From contig NZ_CP029378.1 of NCBI RefSeq assembly GCF_003268675.1, positions 2,914,001-2,978,000 on the forward strand: a stretch of 64,000 nucleotides of DNA, given 5' to 3'. Shown here piece by piece: positions 26,973 to 33,951 of this stretch (position 1 is its first letter; every line of letters starts with the position of its first letter). The position numbers and the translations under genes are program-made. This stretch comes from Streptomyces bacillaris (GTDB lineage: Bacteria > Actinomycetota > Actinomycetes > Streptomycetales > Streptomycetaceae). Under the pieces are notes generated by a model. That model was not told the origin of the DNA. It searched no databases and saw only the letters and a list, made by a program, of their open reading frames with translations.

Positions 26973-27802
26973 AGGCCCCGCCGACGCCGGGCGGTCCGTC
27001 GTGGTGGCGGGACCCGATCGTCAAGGACGGCACGACGGGCCCGGTCGGCTCCGGCTATCTGTGGGGCCCCTCGGACACCGACCCGGAGGCGGCACGGGAG
27101 ACGGTCCAGGCCGGGCGCCCCAGCCCCGACGCCCCGTTCCGCCCGCCGGTTCCGGCGCCCGCCCCGCCGGGCCCGCGCTCGATCGGCGGGCTCGTCTTCC
27201 TCACCGCGCTGGTGGCGGGCGGTCTGGGCACCTGGCTGAGCTGGCCGCACCAGCCGCTGGGCACGGCGCTCCAGGTCGGTCTGGTCGCCGCGCTCGCCGT
27301 CTTCGGGCTCGGCCTGCTGGTCTCCTCCCTGCTGGGGCGGACCGGGTTCGGCACGGTGCTGCTGGCGACGGTCACGGCGGTGTTGCTGGCGGGGGCGACG
27401 ATGCTGCCCAAGGACATCAGCACGGACTGGGCGCGCAAGGAATGGCGCCCGGCGGAGGTCGCGGCCGTACAGCCCGCGTACGAGCTGGGCACCGGCGACG
27501 CCCGGCTGGACCTGTCCGGCGTGGCGGTCCCCCCGGGCGAGACCGTGCGGACCCTGGTGGAGGTCGGAGCGGGCCGGGCCGCCGTCGTCGTCCCGAAGGA
27601 CGTGACGGTGAAGGTGCGGGCCGAGGCGGGGCTCGGGGAGATCCGGCTGGAGGAAGGGCAGCGGGTCCAGGTCCGGATCAACAGCGACGAGACGACCCAG
27701 CGCACGCTGCCGCCGCCCGCGGGCGCCAAGCCGGCCGGGACGATCGAGCTGGATGTGCAGGTCGGCATCGGACAGGTGGAGGTCACCCGTGCGACGTCAT
27801 GA
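26969..27802 (+). CDS. C-terminal part of the PspC protein (frameshifted, or separate coupled gene)
   Basis: If read alone it starts at GTG 26969, overlapping the preceding TGA by 4 nt (GTGA), and gives 277 aa: WWRDPIVKDGTTG, three membrane helices (about 70-145) and a C-terminal beta-rich domain of the LiaF-like type (YELGTGDARLDLSGVAVPPGETV, VKVRAEAGLGEIRL). Such domains are usually fused behind PspC. The GTGA overlap would allow coupled translation even if the shift is real. Its last codons overlap a copy of the next gene's start region. Confidence 0.75.
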   Translation: MKAPPTPGGPSWWRDPIVKDGTTGPVGSGYLWGPSDTDPEAARETVQAGRPSPDAPFRPPVPAPAPPGPRSIGGLVFLTALVAGGLGTWLSWPHQPLGTALQVGLVAALAVFGLGLLVSSLLGRTGFGTVLLATVTAVLLAGATMLPKDISTDWARKEWRPAEVAAVQPAYELGTGDARLDLSGVAVPPGETVRTLVEVGAGRAAVVVPKDVTVKVRAEAGLGEIRLEEGQRVQVRINSDETTQRTLPPPAGAKPAGTIELDVQVGIGQVEVTRATS

Positions 27803-27960
27803 GTTCCGGCCCCGGCGCATGAAGGCCGTACAGGCAGAGGCCGTACAGGCGGAAGCCGGACGGGTGAAGGCCGGACCGGCAGAGGTCCAACAGACAGCGG
27901 CCCGACACATGGAGGCCCGACACATGGAGGTCAGCCGTGCTGCGTCATGAGTTCCGGCCC
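27778..27960 (+). repeat. 35-bp imperfect direct repeat flanking a minisatellite
   Basis: 27778-27812 and 27926-27960 are identical except at 3 positions (ggaggtca..ccgtgc..cgtcatgagttccggccc), 148 bp apart. The first copy holds the PspC stop and a remnant of the next gene's start (GTG 27789, VRRHEFRP). The second copy holds the working start of that gene (VLRHEFRP). This looks like a duplicated overlapping gene junction. Confidence 0.85.
27825..27944 (+). repeat. Eight 15-bp tandem units (minisatellite)
   Basis: Units start at 27825, 27840, 27855, 27870, 27885, 27900, 27915 and 27930. Two are identical (gcccgacacatggag) and the others diverged but in phase. The unit carries purine-rich gga(g) at its end. 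The last units supply the ribosome site of the gene at 27937. Confidence 0.85.
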
Positions 27961-28200
27961 GGACAGGCGGTGGCAGGTCTGACGATGCTGGCCCTGGCCG
28001 GCGGGTACGCGGCCGAGGCGGCCGGGGCGTGGAAGGTCCCGTGGGCCTTCTTCCTCCCGGTCCTCCTCGGCGGGCTCTTCCTCTCCGCCACCGCGACCTG
28101 GACCGCCTACAGGGTGCGGCGGCGCCGGGACGCCAGGAAGGCGTCGGCGGAGAACATGGAAGCGCCCGCGAGCACCAGCGGCAGCCACGCCATCAGGTAG
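27937..28200 (+). CDS. Small two-helix membrane protein
   Basis: 87 aa from GTG 27937, with GGAGG 6 nt upstream inside the minisatellite. Two membrane helices at about 10-27 and 33-54 are followed by a basic tail (YRVRRRRDARK). I do not recognise the family. Its last 94 nt overlap the 3' end of doxX on the other strand; the final 20 or so residues look non-conserved, so an ancestral stop may have been lost. It follows the PspC gene and may be cotranscribed with it. Confidence 0.6.
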   Translation: MLRHEFRPGQAVAGLTMLALAGGYAAEAAGAWKVPWAFFLPVLLGGLFLSATATWTAYRVRRRRDARKASAENMEAPASTSGSHAIR

Positions 28201-28625
28201 GGCAGGTCGTTGCCGTAGTAGTACGGCGTCGACTGCCAGCTCACCGTGAGCCAGAGGCTCAGCGAGATCAGCGCCCCGCCGAGTGCGGCGAGCCGGGCCC
28301 AGAGGCCGACGAGGGTGCCGAGGCCGACGAGGAGTTCACCGATCGCGATGGCGTAGCCGAACCCTTCGGGGCTCTTGAGCGCCAGGTCGACGAGGGCGGG
28401 GATCGCGGAGGAGTCGCGGACCGCGTTCATCAGCTCACCGATGGAGCCGGGCCCGGTGGCGGAGAGGAACGCGCTGTCCGTCAGCTTGTCGATCCCCGCG
28501 TAGACGAAGGTGACGCCGAGGAAGATCCGCAGCGGGAGCAGGGCGTACTCCCGCGCCTGCTCGCGCAGCCCGCGCCGCTCTCCCGTCCCGTACAGACCGC
28601 CGCTGCCGCCGCCGTAACCGTTCAT
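28107..28625 (-). CDS. DoxX family membrane protein
   Basis: 172 aa from ATG 28625 (MNGYGGGSGGLYG). A Gly-rich start is followed by the DoxX signature (ALLPLRIFLGVTFVYAGIDKL) and four membrane helices. DoxX proteins resemble the small subunit of thiosulfate:quinone oxidoreductase and, in actinobacteria, belong to membrane redox complexes. The substrate here is unknown. It converges on and overlaps the small gene at 27937-28200. Confidence 0.85.
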   Translation of the reverse strand: MNGYGGGSGGLYGTGERRGLREQAREYALLPLRIFLGVTFVYAGIDKLTDSAFLSATGPGSIGELMNAVRDSSAIPALVDLALKSPEGFGYAIAIGELLVGLGTLVGLWARLAALGGALISLSLWLTVSWQSTPYYYGNDLPYLMAWLPLVLAGASMFSADAFLASRRRRTL

Positions 28626-28770
28626 CACCGCTGCCCCGCTTCCCGAAGACCCGTCACCTGACCATACGTACGCCTGTCCGACGGCGCTCACCAGGGCTGC
28701 GGGGCAATCAGCGGAAGAAATCAACGAGGCGGGACACAGGAGACGGGGCGACAGGAGGCGGGAGGCGGGG

Positions 28771-30039
28771 TCAGTCCGTCACATCGATCGCACAGCGGTT
28801 GGTCTCCACTCCGGCGGCGGTGATGACCTGGACGTCGACGGTCCCCGGTTCGACCTCGACGGGCACCGGGACCGTGAGGACGGTGTCGGTCGGGTTGGCG
28901 AACCCTCCGGCGACCGGGATCAGCGGTACGTGGACATGGACTGTGCCGATCCGGACGACGAGCCGGGCCAGCCGGTCGGGGCTGCCCGCGCCGGGCGGTA
29001 CGAAGCCCGCGCCCCGGATCTCGATGTCGTCGCCGGTCCGGATCGGGGCGTCCAGGTCCCCGGCCTCCCGGGCCCGTACGACGGAGAGCACGACCGGACG
29101 GCCGCCCTCCGCGTACTTGCCCGCGAAGTACGTCGCCGCCGAGACCGCCACCAGCAGGGCGAGCCCCCACGGCAGATCGGGCAACTGCTCGGGGCGGCGG
29201 GCCAGCCGGACGGCGGCGAACAGCACGGCGACGGCGCTGACCAGCACGTACTGCACATCCGTGAACGAGCCGCGCCCGGAGTCGTCGGTGAGCAGATCGG
29301 CGGCGCGCGGCCGGTCCGCGCGCAGCTTCTGGAGCCGCTGGCCCAGCACCCGTACGGTCACCACACGGCGTACGACGACGGCGACCGCGCACACCAGCGC
29401 CAGCACCGCCACGACCCCGGCGGAGCGGACCAGGTCGAGCCCCTCGATCAGCGCGTCCCGGTCGGCCGGGTCGGAGGCGCCGGCCAGCTGGAGGGCGAGG
29501 ACGAGCACGGCGAAGACGGCGAGGAGCACCCAGGCGGCGGCGACGGTCCTGGACGTGGAGAGCCGGTTGTCCTCACCGATCAGCGGGGCGAGGAGGCCGC
29601 CCCGGGCCCGGTGGAAGCGGGCGGCGACGGTCAGCAGGAGGGCGGTCACGAGGGCGGCGGCCAGCGCGGCGGTACGGGCGGTGGTCCAGCCGGGCCCGAT
29701 CGCGGTGAGGCTCGCGCCGACGAGCAGGGCGACGACCGCGCCCCAGACGACGAACAGGGTGCCCCGCCACACATGGTGGAGCCAGACGTCCCCGGCGGCC
29801 CGGCCCCGTTCGGCGACGGTCCGGGCGGACTCGGTCAGCTCGTCGGAGACCCACTGCCGGGAGGCGGAGGCGGACTGGGCGACCCCGGCGGGCAGGCCGT
29901 TCCCGGCGGCCAGTTCGTCCCGCTTGGCCAGGAACGCGGCGACCGCGCGCCGGTGCCCCTCGCGTGCTCCGTGCGGGCAGTCCCCGCACGTACAGCCTCC
30001 GCCGTGCGCACCGCTCGCCCTTGCCTCGTCCAACGCCAC
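28771..30039 (-). CDS. Multi-pass membrane protein with N-terminal Cys cluster and C-terminal beta domain
   Basis: 422 aa from GTG 30039. Near the start a CTCGDCPHG cluster could bind metal. Six or so helices follow between about 90 and 310 (FVVWGAVVALLVGASL, AAALVTALLLTVAA, AAAWVLLAVFAVLVLAL and others). The last about 110 residues resemble an IPT/TIG or Ig-like beta domain (DDIEIRGAGFVPPGAG). I do not recognise a named family. The domain order suggests a membrane sensor or accessory protein. Confidence 0.65.
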   Translation of the reverse strand: MALDEARASGAHGGGCTCGDCPHGAREGHRRAVAAFLAKRDELAAGNGLPAGVAQSASASRQWVSDELTESARTVAERGRAAGDVWLHHVWRGTLFVVWGAVVALLVGASLTAIGPGWTTARTAALAAALVTALLLTVAARFHRARGGLLAPLIGEDNRLSTSRTVAAAWVLLAVFAVLVLALQLAGASDPADRDALIEGLDLVRSAGVVAVLALVCAVAVVVRRVVTVRVLGQRLQKLRADRPRAADLLTDDSGRGSFTDVQYVLVSAVAVLFAAVRLARRPEQLPDLPWGLALLVAVSAATYFAGKYAEGGRPVVLSVVRAREAGDLDAPIRTGDDIEIRGAGFVPPGAGSPDRLARLVVRIGTVHVHVPLIPVAGGFANPTDTVLTVPVPVEVEPGTVDVQVITAAGVETNRCAIDVTD

Positions 30040-30152
30040 GGAGATTTACACCCTTTCCCACCCCGGTACAGCCAACTCACCTTCGATACCAGCGAATTGT
30101 GCCGTACGGGACGGGCGCGCCCCGCATCGGGGCGGCCGGTGGCGGGCAGCCG

Positions 30153-30941
30153 TCAGAACGTTCGACTGATCCGCTGCCACAGGGGCTGGTAGTTGATCCA
30201 CGCGACCAGGTCGCTGCCGAGCTGGTCACGGGTGGTGAGGGCGTCCCGGTGGTCGATCAGCACGGGCTTCCCGGCCGCCCGCGCCAGCAGCTGCACCTGG
30301 CAGGCGCGCTCCAGGGTCAGGAACCACCAGGCGGCCGCGTCCACCGAGTCCCCCACGGTCAGCAGCCCGTGGTTACGCAGGATGATCGCCTTCCGCTCCC
30401 CCAGCGCGGCGGCGATCCGCCGACCCTCCTCCTCGTCCACGACGACGCCCGTGTACGTGTCGTAGAGGACATGGTCCTCGTAGAACGCGCAGGACTCCTG
30501 GGTGATCGGCTCGATCGGCTCCCCCAGCGCGGCCAGCGCCCGCCCGTGCGTGGAGTGGGTGTGCGCGACGGCGACGGCCCCCGGCCGGGCCCGGTGCACG
30601 GCCGCGTGCACGGCGAAGGCGGCCTGGTTCACATGGAAGCGCCCCTGGACCACCTGCCCGTCCCCGTTGACCAGGATCAGGTCCTGCGGAGCGATGTCGG
30701 CGAAGGGCGCCCCGAACGGGTTGACCCAGTAGCAGTCGGCCAGCTCCGGGTCGCGCACGGTGATGTGCCCGGAGACCCCGTCCTCGTACCCGTACTGCCC
30801 GAACAGCCGCAACGCCCCCGCGAGCCGCTGCCTGCGGTACGTCCGCTCCTCGTCCGGCGACGCGTGCACGGGCGGCATAGCGAAGTGCAGCTGCTCCACG
30901 GGGATCGGCGCGGGCGCGGGCACGGCGGGCGGTTCGGACAT
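30153..30941 (-). CDS. Class II aldolase/adducin family protein
   Basis: 262 aa from ATG 30941, preceded by GAGGAGCC. Zinc ligands are visible as HTHSTHG (about 133-139) and a later His in ILRNHGLL. Similar to L-fuculose-phosphate aldolase/ribulose-5-phosphate 4-epimerase folds; many actinobacterial members have no assigned substrate. It is followed downstream by the divergent TM gene region and preceded by the micro-ORF at 31021, which may be in the same transcript. Confidence 0.9.
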   Translation of the reverse strand: MSEPPAVPAPAPIPVEQLHFAMPPVHASPDEERTYRRQRLAGALRLFGQYGYEDGVSGHITVRDPELADCYWVNPFGAPFADIAPQDLILVNGDGQVVQGRFHVNQAAFAVHAAVHRARPGAVAVAHTHSTHGRALAALGEPIEPITQESCAFYEDHVLYDTYTGVVVDEEEGRRIAAALGERKAIILRNHGLLTVGDSVDAAAWWFLTLERACQVQLLARAAGKPVLIDHRDALTTRDQLGSDLVAWINYQPLWQRISRTF

Positions 30942-31020
30942 GGCGGCTCCTCACTTTCCCGGGGGCGTACGGGATCGGAAGTTACCGGCGGGTGGGGGTG
31001 AGGGGAAGGGGTGGGGCGGC

Positions 31021-31116
31021 CTAGGGACGGCGGCGGTTGATCGCGGTGAGGTCGATCTCCAGAGGGAAGGGGACGGTCAGCGTGAGTTCGAGCCTGGGCT
31101 CGGGTGCGGCGCTCAT
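31021..31116 (-). CDS. 31-aa micro-ORF with strong ribosome site
   Basis: ATG 31116 to TAG 31021, with GGGAG 5 nt upstream. The peptide starts MSAAPEPRLELTLTVP and ends with a basic INRRRP. Codons follow Streptomyces third-position GC preference. It has no signal peptide, Cys or lanthipeptide/lasso core features. It lies between guaA and the aldolase gene on the same strand. It could be a small regulatory peptide or a leader; I do not recognise it. Confidence 0.55.
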   Translation of the reverse strand: MSAAPEPRLELTLTVPFPLEIDLTAINRRRP

Positions 31117-31224
31117 GATTGCTCCCATACACCGAAGTCTCGTCTCTTCACTCAGCGTACCCAGCCGATACGACAATGCCGCCGCCCAAACGACTGAGCG
31201 ACGGCATCAACGTTGACCAGGAGG

Positions 31225-31250
31225 CCCTAGGGGTTCACGCGAACCCAGGG
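31225..31250 (-). terminator. Weak hairpin after guaA
   Basis: gggttc/gaaccc arms with a 4-nt loop (31231-31246), extendable with a bulge to 31225-31250, 3 nt beyond the guaA stop. Confidence 0.5.
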
Positions 31251-31252
31251 GA

Positions 31253-32839
31253 TCACTCCCACTCGATCGTCCCCGGCGGCTTGCTCGTCACGTCGAGGAC
31301 CACGCGGTTGACGTCGGCCACCTCGTTGGTGATGCGGGTGGAGATGCGGGCCAGCGTCTCGTACGGGAGGCGGGACCAGTCGGCCGTCATGGCGTCCTCG
31401 GAGGAGACCGGGCGCAGCACGATCGGGTGGCCGTAGGTGCGGCCGTCGCCCTGGACGCCGACCGAGCGGACGTCGGCCAGGAGGACCACCGGGCACTGCC
31501 AGATGTCACGGTCCAGGCCGGCCGCCGTCAGCTCCTCGCGGGCGATGGCGTCGGCCTCGCGGAGCAGGTCCAGGCGGTCCTTGGTGACCTCGCCGACGAT
31601 GCGGATGCCGAGGCCGGGGCCGGGGAACGGCTGGCGCTGGACGATCTCCTCGGGGAGGCCCAGCTCCTGGCCGACCATGCGGACCTCGTCCTTGAACAGC
31701 TGGCGCAGCGGCTCGACGAGCTGGAACTCGATGTCGTCGGGGAGACCACCGACGTTGTGGTGGGACTTGATGTTGGCGGTGCCGGTGCCGCCGCCGGACT
31801 CCACGACGTCCGGGTAGAGCGTGCCCTGGACGAGGAAGGCGACCTCGGGGCCCTCCTCCTGGAGGATCTCCAGCTGGGCCTGCTCGAAGACCCGGATGAA
31901 CTCGCGGCCGATGATCTTCCGCTTCTGCTCCGGGTCGGAGACCCCGGCCAGGGCGTCGAGGAAGCGCTTCTCCGCGTCGACCACCTTCAGCTTCGCGCCG
32001 GTCGCGGCGACGAAGTCCTTCTCGACCTGCTCGGTCTCGCCCTTGCGCATCAGGCCGTGGTCGACGTAGACGCAGGTGAGCTGGGAGCCGATGGCCTTCT
32101 GGACGAGCGCGGCCGCGACCGCGGAGTCCACACCGCCGGAGAGGCCGCAGATGGCGCGCTTGTCGCCGACCTGCTCGCGGATGAGGGCGACCTGCTCCTC
32201 GACCACGTTGGTGGTGGTCCAGTTCGGCTCGATGCCCGCGCCGCGGTAGAGGAAGTGCTCCAGGACCTGCTGGCCGTAGGTCGAGTGCAGGACCTCCGGG
32301 TGGTACTGGACGCCGTACAGCTTCTTCTCGTCGTTCTCGAAGGCGGCGACCGGGACCACGTCCGTGGAGGCGGTGACCGTGAAGCCCTCGGGGGCGGCCG
32401 AGCAGGCGTCGCCGTGCGACATCCACACCGGCTGCTCGGTGGGCGTGCCCTCGAAGAGCGTCGAACCCGCCTTCGTGACGTGCAGCGGAGTGCGGCCGTA
32501 CTCACGCGCCCCGTTGTCGTCGACCGTGCCGCCGAGGGTGGTCGCCATCAGCTGGAAGCCGTAGCACATGCCGAAGACGGGGACCCCGGCCTCGAAGAGC
32601 GAGCGGTCCAGCGAGGGCGCGCCCTCCGCGTAGACCGACGACGGGCCGCCGGAGAGGATGATCGCGCGGGGGTTCTTCGCCAGCATCTCCGCCACCGGCA
32701 TGGTGGACGGCACGATCTCGCTGTAGACCCGGGCCTCACGGACGCGGCGGGCGATGAGCTGGGCGTACTGCGCGCCGAAGTCGACGACGAGGACCACGTC
32801 GGCCGTGGCGTCGGGGGCGGCGGGGGGTGCTGCTGGCAC
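31253..32839 (-). CDS. guaA: GMP synthase (glutamine-hydrolysing)
   Basis: 528 aa from GTG 32839, with GGAAGG 7 nt upstream. The N-terminal glutamine amidotransferase has the catalytic Cys92 in FGMCYGFQ. The ATP-pyrophosphatase domain has the P-loop SGGVDS, and the C-terminal dimerisation domain ends KPPGTIEWE. It converts XMP to GMP, the step after GuaB, whose gene is in the same window at 52.7-54.2 kb. Confidence 0.97.
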   Translation of the reverse strand: MPAAPPAAPDATADVVLVVDFGAQYAQLIARRVREARVYSEIVPSTMPVAEMLAKNPRAIILSGGPSSVYAEGAPSLDRSLFEAGVPVFGMCYGFQLMATTLGGTVDDNGAREYGRTPLHVTKAGSTLFEGTPTEQPVWMSHGDACSAAPEGFTVTASTDVVPVAAFENDEKKLYGVQYHPEVLHSTYGQQVLEHFLYRGAGIEPNWTTTNVVEEQVALIREQVGDKRAICGLSGGVDSAVAAALVQKAIGSQLTCVYVDHGLMRKGETEQVEKDFVAATGAKLKVVDAEKRFLDALAGVSDPEQKRKIIGREFIRVFEQAQLEILQEEGPEVAFLVQGTLYPDVVESGGGTGTANIKSHHNVGGLPDDIEFQLVEPLRQLFKDEVRMVGQELGLPEEIVQRQPFPGPGLGIRIVGEVTKDRLDLLREADAIAREELTAAGLDRDIWQCPVVLLADVRSVGVQGDGRTYGHPIVLRPVSSEDAMTADWSRLPYETLARISTRITNEVADVNRVVLDVTSKPPGTIEWE

Positions 32840-33025
32840 GGGGCGGCCTTCCGGCGGTGGTGAAGGGGGTCGGTTCTTCCGATTCTACCGGCCGTGCGCG
32901 AACCCTCCGCCGGGCCCGGGGATGCCGGAGGCGCCGGTCCGGGGATGCCGAGGGCGGTGTCCTCCCGTCTCAGGATCCGGGCCCCGTTTTGCCGGGTCCG
33001 CCGGGGCGGGGCCATACTGTGCCCC

Positions 33026-33097
33026 ATGCGTCAGCACACGACCTTCGTCTTTACCTATGGCATCCGGCCCGCCGGCTGCCATGGTCGTGCTGCTTGA
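33026..33097 (+). CDS. Candidate Phe/Tyr leader peptide of the chorismate mutase gene
   Basis: A 23-codon ORF, ATG 33026 to TGA 33095-33097 (MRQHTTFVFTYGIRPAG...). It has two Phe and one Tyr within five residues, two of them in TTT and TAT, codons that are rare in this genome. It lies 109 nt ahead of the chorismate mutase start and is followed by a strong terminator-like hairpin. This is the layout of a translation-coupled attenuator responding to aromatic amino acids; the assignment is inference from sequence. Confidence 0.6.
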   Translation: MRQHTTFVFTYGIRPAGCHGRAA

Positions 33098-33121
33098 GCA
33101 ACTGACAAGCAACGTTCCAGG

Positions 33122-33147
33122 CGCCCCGGGCCATCAGGCCCGGGGCG
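33122..33147 (+). terminator. Attenuator-type hairpin between leader peptide and chorismate mutase
   Basis: 11-bp perfect stem (33122-33132 with 33137-33147) with a 4-nt loop, 25 nt after the leader stop and 59 nt before the gene. The 5' arm (cgggcc) can also pair with ggcccg inside the leader ORF, so an alternative antiterminator fold is possible. Confidence 0.7.
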
Positions 33148-33205
33148 TTCTGCGTGTCCGGGCCCATCGCCCCGGGTGGCCTCCGACCCACCGGGAGTCA
33201 CCACC

Positions 33206-33505
33206 ATGAGCAGCACCACCGCCACCACCCCCGCCGAGCAGACCGGCGCCCACACCGACGAGGCCGCCGCCCTGATCGGCGGCGCCCGGGAGCGCATCGA
33301 CGCCCTCGACGACCGGATCATCGGCCTCGTCCAGGAACGGATGGCCGTCTCGGCGGTCATCCAGGAGGCCCGGATCACCTCCGGCGGCCGCCGGGTCAAC
33401 CTCTCGCGCGAGACGGCCGTGCTCAGCCACTACAGGGACGCGCTGGGCAAGCCGGGCACCGCGCTCGCGATGACGCTGCTGGAGCTGTGCCGGGGGCGGG
33501 TGTGA
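33206..33505 (+). CDS. Chorismate mutase (AroQ type)
   Basis: 99 aa from ATG 33206. Single-domain AroQ helical fold: RERIDALDDRIIGLVQERMAVS with the N-terminal Arg, then QEAR and the RETAVL segment. It converts chorismate to prephenate, the branch point to Phe and Tyr, which fits the aromatic leader peptide upstream. The monofunctional small form is usual in actinomycetes. The 450 nt downstream contain hairpins but no gene. Confidence 0.9.
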   Translation: MSSTTATTPAEQTGAHTDEAAALIGGARERIDALDDRIIGLVQERMAVSAVIQEARITSGGRRVNLSRETAVLSHYRDALGKPGTALAMTLLELCRGRV

Positions 33506-33581
33506 GGGCCGGAACGCGCCGGGCGCCGCTCCTGCAGGACCGTATCTGCGTTCGGTGCCCGTCTCACCCGTACGGCGCGTG

Positions 33582-33613
33582 ACCGGGACCGAGGTGCCTT
33601 CGTTGGTCCCGGT
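33582..33613. terminator. Possible terminator of the chorismate mutase gene
   Basis: 9-bp perfect arms (33582-33590 and 33605-33613) with a 14-nt loop, 77 nt after the stop. Confidence 0.5.
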
Positions 33614-33661
33614 GTCCGTGCCAACCAGGGGCGGCATCGATAAGAAAACCACGCGTGGCTC

Positions 33662-33712
33662 CGCCGGGACGTGTGACGTACCGAAGGTACGTCGTGGGAC
33701 CACGTCCCGGCG
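33662..33712. repeat. Composite hairpin with two nested perfect stems
   Basis: Outer arms of 12 bp (33662-33673, 33701-33712) enclose an 8-bp hairpin with a 3-nt loop (33675-33682, 33686-33693). Function unknown; it could be a terminator for the surface-protein gene or a protein-binding site. Confidence 0.7.
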
Positions 33713-33951
33713 CAAGTGACCGGTCCGCAGGGGACAGCAGCCCGGTCACCCCATGTGCGGCCGTACCCGGGGACGCCCGGGTCGGTCGCATCGGGACGTA
33801 CGACGGGCCGGAGGCGTTCCCCCTCCCCCGCCTCCCCCACCACTCCGGAGGCCGTTCCCCCTGCCGAGCCTCCCCGGCTCGGAGGCCGTTCCCCTCCCCG
33901 CTCGTGCCTCCCCGCTCTCAGAGCCCTCAGGCCCTCAAGGCCCCCAAGCCC

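Larger units (their letters stand above)
33506..33951. other. Gene-free region after chorismate mutase, rich in hairpins
   Basis: 446 nt. It contains the dyad at 33582-33613, the 12-bp-arm hairpin at 33662-33712, a 10-bp palindrome at 33649-33658, and near the end repeats of ggaggccgttcccc and ccctcaggccctc. Long frames cross it but none has a ribosome site and normal codon use. Confidence 0.6.

Noticed and set aside
27789..27950. 53-codon ORF (VRRHEFRPRRMKA...) across the minisatellite
   Set aside because: It is a remnant of the duplicated start reading through repeats; no homology is expected and it overlaps the better-supported gene at 27937.
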